Positions 61,700-64,000 of a stretch of 64,000 bases of DNA are shown here, piece by piece (within the stretch, counting starts at the first letter, position 1; each line of letters opens with the position of its first letter). Below the pieces are notes generated by a model. That model was not told the origin of the DNA. It saw only the letters and a program-made list of their open reading frames with translations, and did no database searches. The DNA is from Acidimicrobiia bacterium. Its GTDB lineage: Bacteria; Actinomycetota; Acidimicrobiia; Acidimicrobiales; Poriferisodalaceae. Location of the stretch: contig JAJEBN010000100.1 in NCBI GenBank assembly GCA_022822525.1, forward strand, positions 1 through 64,000, given 5' to 3'. The position numbers were made by a program, and so were the translations under genes.

Positions 61700-62479
61700 T
61701 CAGATCATCGACACCGTGCGGCCGAGCAGCCTGAACAGCGGTTCCTTGGTGGCTTCGAGCGCTTCGGAGACCTCTTCGTGGGAGATCTCGCCGTCGAACA
61801 TCCCGGCTGCCATGTTGGCTACGACGGCGATGCCGGCGTAAGGGATGCCGGCCTCACGGGCCAGCGCCACCTCGGGATAGCCGGTCATCCCGACGACGCT
61901 GCCGCCCATCTGGGCGTACATGCGGATCTCCGCCGGCGTCTCGAATCTGGGCCCGTTCGTGCAGACGTAGGTCGCCTTCTGCGCTATGTCGATGTGCTCG
62001 GCATCGGCGGCCACCGCCAGCACGGCGCGCAGCTTCGGGTCATAGGGCGTCGTCATGTCGGTGTGGACCACCTGGCCGGGCCGGTCGAAGAAGGTGGCGT
62101 CACGGCCCGTGGTGAACTCCAGGTAGTCGTCGAGCAGCAGGAACGCCCCGGTCCCCCGCTCGGGCACCATCGAGCCGACGACGCTCACGGCCAGGATGGC
62201 CGTGGCGCCCAGGTCCCCAATGGCGGCGATGTTGGCCCGGTAGTTGATCGCTGAGGGCGGGATCGAATGGTCGCCGCCGTGGCGCGGCACGAACACGATG
62301 CTCCGGCCATGCCAGCGGCCCGTCATGGCGTGAGCCTCGCCCCAGTCGGTCTGCACTTCATGGTGCTGGGCTCCGCTCAGGCCAGGCAGCTCGTAGAAGC
62401 CCGTCCCCGCGATGATCCCCACGGGGGCACGCCCGGGGTCTGCTCCGCCGGTCTCGCTCGCCTCGCTCATCTCACTCAC
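61700..62479 (-). CDS. mtnP: S-methyl-5'-thioadenosine phosphorylase
   Basis: 259 residues, family 2 nucleoside phosphorylase. IIAGTGFYEL (phosphate loop), RHGGDHSIPPSAINYRANI, TNGPRFETPAEIRMYAQMGGSVVGMTGYPEVALAREAGIPYAGIAVVANMAAG are diagnostic. It splits methylthioadenosine into adenine and methylthioribose-1-phosphate. The first 15 or so residues are Ser/Glu-rich and could start later. It overlaps the deaminase stop by 4 bp. Confidence 0.93.
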   Translation of the reverse strand: MSEMSEASETGGADPGRAPVGIIAGTGFYELPGLSGAQHHEVQTDWGEAHAMTGRWHGRSIVFVPRHGGDHSIPPSAINYRANIAAIGDLGATAILAVSVVGSMVPERGTGAFLLLDDYLEFTTGRDATFFDRPGQVVHTDMTTPYDPKLRAVLAVAADAEHIDIAQKATYVCTNGPRFETPAEIRMYAQMGGSVVGMTGYPEVALAREAGIPYAGIAVVANMAAGMFDGEISHEEVSEALEATKEPLFRLLGRTVSMI

Positions 62480-63819
62480 GTCCCAGATTCCTGCGCCAAC
62501 CGTTGCGCTCGATGCTGCACCTCATAGCGGGCGCGCGCCTCGTCGACGGTGAGACAGACACGGTCCGCGACGACCCGCTCGCCTCCGACCCACACATCGG
62601 TGACGTGGCGGCTGCCGCCGGACCATGCCACATGAGCGATCAGTTCCTGCGGGGAGGTGACCGGCACGAACGCAACATCGTCGATGTCGAGGCGGATCAT
62701 GTCAGCCCAGCGACCCGCTTCCAGCACGCCGATGTCCAAGCCGAGCGCCTCGCCGCCGCTGCGAGTGGCCATCGAGATGACCTGCTGCGCGCTCATCACG
62801 GTGGGATCGAGCGCTGTCACCCGCGCCAGCAGCGAGGCAATCTTGATCTCCTCCCACAGGTCGAGGTCGTCGTTGGAGGCGGGGCCGTCGGTGGCCAGCG
62901 CGACCGTGATGCCCCGCTCGATCATCTCGGGCACCCGCGCCACGCCCGAACCCAGCTTCATGTTGCTGACCGGGCAGTGCGCCACGGCCACCCCCGCCGA
63001 GGCGTAGATGTCGAGGTCGGCGTCGTCGAGCCAGACGCTGTGCGCAGCCAGCACCCTGCCTTCCAGCGCTCCGGCATCAGCAAGGAGCCTCGGCACGCTG
63101 GCGCCGTCGTGCTTGTTGGCCAGCGCGTCGCCCTCATCGGCGGTCTCGGCGACGTGAATATGCAGCAGGGCGTCGCGCTCGCGGGCGGCGGCGGCAATCT
63201 CCGCGCACGGGCCCACGCCGAGGTCGTACGCCGAATGCGGCGCGAACCCGACGGTGACGCGGCCCGACGGGTCGTTCTGCTCGTCGTGTACCCGGGCGAT
63301 CTCAGCAACGCGGTCGGCGACGCTGCCGCCCTGGTCGAGGTGCGCCACCGACAGCACTCCCGGGCACATGACCTGCCGGATGCCGGCCTGGCGGCCCGCA
63401 TCGATCACCTCGTGCTCGAAGGCGTACATCTCGCAGGTGGTCGTCACACCCGAGCGCAGCATCTCGACCGAGCCCATCGTCATTCCCCACCACACATCGG
63501 ACGGTCGCAGGCGCCCCTCACGCGGCCACATCACCTCGGTGAGCCATGCCATCAGCGGCAGCCCGTCGCCTGCGCCGCGCACGAGCGTCATCGGCGTGTG
63601 TGCATGGGTGTTCACGAGTCCCGGCATCAGCAGGCCGCCCATGTCGATCACCGGCGCATCGGTGGCGGGCGCATCCGCTGCGGCACCCACCCAGGCAATC
63701 CGCCCGTCGGCCCCCACGTCGACGGCGCCCTGATCGAACACGGCAAACGGCTCATCACAGGTCAGGACCACATCGGCCAGGAATCGGGCGCCGTCCGCGC
63801 CAGGTGAAGAGTTCGCCAC
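62476..63819 (-). CDS. mtaD: 5-methylthioadenosine/S-adenosylhomocysteine deaminase-type amidohydrolase
   Basis: 447 residues. Zinc-binding HxH in NTHAHTPMTLVRG, HIHVAET, then AHSVWLDDAD and the catalytic aspartate in ATDGPASNDDLDLWEEIK. The family deaminates methylthioadenosine, S-adenosylhomocysteine or adenosine; pairing with mtnP supports a methylthio-nucleoside substrate. Other adenosine-type substrates are possible. It begins about 66 bp from the divergent partial permease. Confidence 0.88.
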   Translation of the reverse strand: MANSSPGADGARFLADVVLTCDEPFAVFDQGAVDVGADGRIAWVGAAADAPATDAPVIDMGGLLMPGLVNTHAHTPMTLVRGAGDGLPLMAWLTEVMWPREGRLRPSDVWWGMTMGSVEMLRSGVTTTCEMYAFEHEVIDAGRQAGIRQVMCPGVLSVAHLDQGGSVADRVAEIARVHDEQNDPSGRVTVGFAPHSAYDLGVGPCAEIAAAARERDALLHIHVAETADEGDALANKHDGASVPRLLADAGALEGRVLAAHSVWLDDADLDIYASAGVAVAHCPVSNMKLGSGVARVPEMIERGITVALATDGPASNDDLDLWEEIKIASLLARVTALDPTVMSAQQVISMATRSGGEALGLDIGVLEAGRWADMIRLDIDDVAFVPVTSPQELIAHVAWSGGSRHVTDVWVGGERVVADRVCLTVDEARARYEVQHRAQRLAQESGT

Positions 63820-63885
63820 AGCCTCATCTTCGCACCGGTCGGCTGCCGCGGGTCAACGCGTGGGCCCATGCCACAATCTGCGGCC

Positions 63886-64000
63886 GTGGCCTTGTTCTTG
63901 CAGCGTGTCTTCGACGCGATGTCCAACGGCTCCGCCTACGCGGCGCTGGCTGTAGCGATCTCGATGGTGTTTCGCTCGACCGGCGTGCTGAACCTGGCCC
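63886..64000 (+). CDS. LivH-type ABC permease, partial at window end
   Basis: From the GTG at 63886 the 38 visible residues (VALFLQRVFDAMSNGSAYAALAV and FRSTGVLNLA) match the opening of LivH-type permeases (NGxxYAL ... TGVLNxAQGE). The gene continues past the window. It is divergent from mtaD and is a second importer of the same class as the one at 48.6-53.3 kb. Confidence 0.75.
   Translation, partial: MALFLQRVFDAMSNGSAYAALAVAISMVFRSTGVLNLA

Overview
The window is 64 kb of high-GC, densely packed chromosomal DNA with many GTG starts and 1-4 nt gene overlaps. The gene content points to an actinomycete: the phosphomutase/DUF3090/SCO1664 trio, DUF3107, DUF5317, a PdtaS-type histidine kinase, actinobacterial-type ArgS, an Rv0121-like F420/PPOX protein and a 13E12-like DUF222-HNH protein. 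The FrhB-like protein, System I cytochrome c maturation and cell-wall-binding-repeat/fibronectin surface protein fit class Acidimicrobiia best. That class assignment is inference from gene content; no rRNA or phylogenetic marker is present. No phage, IS element or CRISPR array was seen.

Layout. 0.5-1.0 kb: a MazEF-like toxin-antitoxin pair behind two sets of 11-bp tandem repeats. 1-5.3 kb: argS-lysA, a FetB-like permease and tRNA-Arg(CCG). 5.4-10.7 kb: PPOX protein, FrhB-like flavoprotein, a lipoprotein, uracil-DNA glycosylase and the phosphomutase/DUF3090/SCO1664 trio. 10.8-18.7 kb: etfBA, a lipid kinase, DUF3107-pdtaS, a PIN-domain remnant, and apbC-selO. 18.9-25.8 kb: an unbroken ccmABCDEFGH operon (minus strand). 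25.9-36.2 kb: biotin carrier, small membrane proteins, CaiB-type CoA transferase, valS, MscS, two enoyl-CoA hydratases and rsgA. 36.2-42.2 kb: an orphan peptide-type binding lipoprotein, a gene-poor stretch with palindromes, the DUF222-HNH protein and rmuC.

42.2-55.3 kb is the most notable part. Reading along the minus strand it runs: an ArsR regulator; an unusual protein fusing an SRPBCC-like domain to a Leu/AmiC-type ligand-binding domain with no signal peptide; a lipoprotein paralogue of that binding domain; LivH; a fused LivM-LivG; LivF; an amidase; then paaA-paaD-paaB-paaC and an orphan molybdenum hydroxylase large subunit. A roughly 30-bp sequence upstream of arsR recurs in near-identical form upstream of the transporter gene. 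The working model is an amide uptake and breakdown locus in which the binding-protein fold was duplicated, one copy feeding the ABC importer and the other becoming a cytoplasmic sensor for ArsR.

55.4-64 kb: a lectin-domain L,D-transpeptidase, an amidase remnant, a 1613-residue or longer secreted protein with three cell-wall-binding repeats and twelve fibronectin type III domains, the mtnP-mtaD methylthioadenosine pair, and the start of another LivH-type permease at the window edge.
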